From: Bacteroidota bacterium
Lineage (GTDB): Bacteria; Bacteroidota; Bacteroidia; J057
DNA length: 7,220 nucleotides
Assembly: GCA_963169475.1 (NCBI GenBank)
Contig: CAUJFT010000323.1
Span: 1-7,220 of the forward strand
Reading direction: 5' to 3'
In this document: positions 6,401 through 7,220 of the stretch, piece by piece
Layout of the letters: the number at the start of each line of letters is the position of its first letter
How positions within the stretch are numbered: the first letter of the stretch is position 1
The notes under the pieces: generated by a model
What the model saw: the letters and a program-made list of their open reading frames with translations, nothing else
Told to the model about the DNA's origin: nothing
The model's database searches: none
Made by a program: the position numbers and the translations under genes

Positions 6401-7004
6401 ATACATTAGGAGCAGATAGAATTTCAAAATTATTCGTATCAAACCAATTTTCCGGAGTTAGCATTACGGGCTTACGAAATAAAATAGGGGTTTCAATTCC
6501 ATGAGTAAGATGATAATATACCTCATAGACATACAGCTCTTGTGCGTATAGGTTATCTGTACTATTTCCGGGTATTTCACAAAACTCCTTCAAGACAGAT
6601 TCAAATTCGGAAAGGTCAGAAGTATTAAGTGTCGTACATAAATGAGAAATTCGCGCAGCTACTGCCATAATTTGTGCTTTCTCATTGTGAATAAAAGCCT
6701 CACGGCTTAAATCTACTGGAGCGTACTGCATCACTTCTGCTAACGTATTATCAAAATACCCTTCTCCGTCTGCTATTAAACCAAAAAGCCCGTAGCGGTC
6801 TGGTCCATGGTGGTGGTGGGTTCCTTCGTCAGGAATGATATTGCCCATTCGGGTTGCTCCGTAGGACATCGCTTCTAAAGTACCTTGGGGGATATTCGGA
6901 TAAGTGCTATAAGCTGAACTAAAATATTCATTCAGATTTTCTTGGCTCAGCCCATGATAGAATACTCCCCAAAAACAAACAAGTAGTAAATAATTTTTTT
7001 TCAT
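3474..7004 (-). CDS. Secreted multidomain N-acetylmuramoyl-L-alanine amidase with T9SS sorting domain
   Basis: 1176 residues, complete, ATG at 7004 behind AGGGA. Predicted role: a zinc amidase cutting the bond between muramic acid and L-alanine in peptidoglycan, exported by Sec and then by the type IX system to the surface or medium. Domains in order: signal peptide 1-20 (MKKNYLLLVC..., cleavage near GLS/QEN); lysozyme-like domain about 25-145; Amidase_2 domain about 246-393; FN3 about 399-487; CUB about 491-594; four FN3 between about 597 and 954; PPC domain about 957-1070 (DAWESNN, DVDWFKV); T9SS type A sorting domain about 1090-1176 (LFPNPASD, GMYLL, KFVVKR). In the amidase part, VTIHTTQG supplies His255 and GHQHYPNQTHTDPG supplies His370 and Asp380, matching the AmpD zinc ligands; Glu312 in GLEHEG fits the catalytic Glu. 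His378 stands where AmpD has Lys162. FN3, CUB and PPC parts likely bind or space on the wall or polysaccharide. It has its own promoter and terminator, so it is monocistronic. Likely roles are scavenging or attacking other bacteria, or self-wall remodelling. Confidence 0.92.
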   Translation of the reverse strand: MKKNYLLLVCFWGVFYHGLSQENLNEYFSSAYSTYPNIPQGTLEAMSYGATRMGNIIPDEGTHHHHGPDRYGLFGLIADGEGYFDNTLAEVMQYAPVDLSREAFIHNEKAQIMAVAARISHLCTTLNTSDLSEFESVLKEFCEIPGNSTDNLYAQELYVYEVYYHLTHGIETPILFRKPVMLTPENWFDTNNFEILSAPNVYISNQGISNGKQLYNPNGSNNPQPMSADYPPALWSASNNYSSRNGVTISAVTIHTTQGSYSGAISWLKNPAANASAHYVLRSSDGQVTQLILETNKAWHVGSENPYTIGLEHEGFVSQTGWYTTAMYNSSAALVRDICTDRNINPTTCYSGASGSSVNVLSSTIKIKGHQHYPNQTHTDPGINWNWGLFYNLVNNSNTCNAPAGLAAGNITPNSVRLSWGSATGASAYLLRYKTNASSAWTQVTVTSINYHLTGLASNTVYNWQVASICGSNTASFTGGTNFTTMASSSSACAGNITDSGGTGNYGNNENWTFTLAPAGATAVSLTFNSFGLENGYDFMYIYNGPNTSAPLIGSYTGTNSPGTVTGTTGSLTLRFVSDGATVSWGFTGNWSCVVPPTCMDASGLSVSGITSSSANLAWSAIPGAIGYTLKYKPVSSTAWQSVTPTSNSYALIGLSAGTQYQWTVATNCSNGIGTPAAGPLFTTLTPCTAPTTLNSSGITSNVATLNWNAIAGAISYTVDIKPLSGTSWTSYLSTANSYTVSGLASSTQYQWKIKTNCMGTSSPSSSVIQSFTTMAPPCNTPGSLSSSSISYTAASLNWGGVSGAVNYAIQWKTAVATVWSSATVSGTTYSLTGLTAGTAYNWRISTNCSSNSSTVSATQSFNTLSCSTPASTSTANVSTSVATINWATVSGATGYSLEYKTTAATNWTVINTTATTRQLTGLLASTQYQYRVRTQCSTGIYSGYTAVGTFTTLASCYDAWESNNSSTTATAISAGTSKYGKICATASDVDWFKVTLTSTASITFTLTQLPADYNLEAFTSVYLSGSYNGGSTSETITLTNKPAGTYYFRVYSAAGVFSSTQDYKVTATVTPTLQGGHGTTEIAASMPQVLEMTLFPNPASDILQVKPESTEDIKDLKIRIVNLNGMTVFSQLESFIESEVLISIPIENLAEGMYLLITESADFPVQKVQKFVVKR
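4143..5216 (-). repeat. Tandem array of four FN3 domains within the amidase
   Basis: These are residues about 597-954. Each unit opens with a cysteine followed by a short Pro/Thr-rich run, carries an LxW or INW core and a YKT/YKP-like strand, then an SLTGLxAxTxYxW-type segment, a second cysteine, and ends F(T/N)TL or FTTM. Unit starts are 88-91 residues apart. A fifth copy (residues about 399-487) is separated from the array by the CUB domain. The copies have diverged in DNA sequence, so this is an old protein repeat rather than a recent tandem duplication. Confidence 0.85.
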
Positions 7005-7008
7005 TTCG

Positions 7009-7013
7009 TCCCT
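7009..7013 (-). promoter_or_regulatory. Ribosome-binding site AGGGA of the amidase gene
   Basis: On the minus strand AGGGA is followed by the 4-base spacer CGAA and the ATG at 7004. It fixes the start; the resulting protein begins immediately with a standard signal peptide. Confidence 0.5.
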
Positions 7014-7039
7014 AATTTACAATTAAAACCGTAGGGCGG

Positions 7040-7070
7040 CAAATGTAATAATTGTTAGGGAATAATACAA
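7040..7070 (-). promoter_or_regulatory. Bacteroidota-type promoter of the amidase gene
   Basis: On the minus strand TTG (7070-7068) is followed after exactly 20 bases by TACATTTG (7047-7040). This matches the -33 TTG and -7 TAnnTTTG elements recognised by the primary sigma factor of Bacteroidota. Transcription should begin a few bases downstream, leaving a 5' leader of roughly 30 bases. No operator-like palindrome overlaps it, so the gene may be expressed by the housekeeping sigma without a visible dedicated regulator. Confidence 0.75.
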
Positions 7071-7220
7071 GTTTATGTTAGAGGGAGCGTAAAATTTTGA
7101 TAAAATATTAGTAAATCGCTGATACAGAATTATTTCTTAGAGTGATTATTTAACGAATACCATTCTATAAAAGAATAAGTGATACAAGTCACTACAAGCA
7201 TTTTGTTTGATACTTTCGAC

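Noticed and set aside
7211..7218. TACTTTCG on the plus strand as a -7 promoter element
   Set aside because: It deviates from TAnnTTTG and has no TTG about 20 bases upstream.
7134..7220. Minus-strand frames open to the right edge, one ending at TAA 7146-7148 and another at about 7134
   Set aside because: Two different frames are open for 24-29 codons, so neither can be chosen; in AT-rich intergenic DNA this length is unremarkable. One could be the end of an upstream gene, but the window cannot show it.

Overview
The window looks like chromosomal DNA from a Bacteroidota bacterium. The evidence is a secreted protein ending in a type IX secretion (T9SS) sorting domain, a Bacteroidota-style TamB-like protein, a promoter matching the TTG-N20-TAnnTTTG consensus of that phylum, and an AT-rich base composition. 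The genus cannot be read from the sequence.

Layout. Positions 1-2103 (minus strand) hold the N-terminal 701 codons of a large TamB/AsmA-like envelope protein that runs off the left edge. Its natural start appears to be an ATA codon behind an AAAGG ribosome-binding site, because a TAA stop lies just upstream and no ATG, GTG or TTG precedes the membrane anchor. Positions 2104-2653 contain no clear gene. They hold a 10-bp direct repeat and a tiny reading frame (2461-2532) with a very good Shine-Dalgarno. Positions 2654-3223 (plus strand; frame open from 2558) encode a small, probably exported protein that I do not recognise. The convergent gap 3224-3473 contains two structured elements. One is a 67-bp element with 9-bp terminal inverted repeats, flanked exactly by a 9-bp direct repeat, like a miniature transposable element with its target-site duplication. 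The other is a strong hairpin just past the stop of the next gene. Positions 3474-7004 (minus strand) encode a 1176-residue secreted, multidomain N-acetylmuramoyl-L-alanine amidase: signal peptide, lysozyme-like domain, Amidase_2, FN3, CUB, four FN3, PPC, T9SS sorting domain. A well-formed Bacteroidota promoter lies at 7040-7070. The last 150 bases contain no gene that can be assigned.

The genes do not form an operon. The TamB-like gene and the small gene are divergent, and the small gene and the amidase are convergent. A shared theme is the cell envelope: TamB-like proteins serve envelope assembly, and the amidase is exported through both membranes to cut peptidoglycan, probably that of other cells or wall debris. 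I found no defence, CRISPR or RNA-gene system. The most unusual items are the miniature element, the ATA start, and the precisely repeated cysteine spacing in the FN3 domains.
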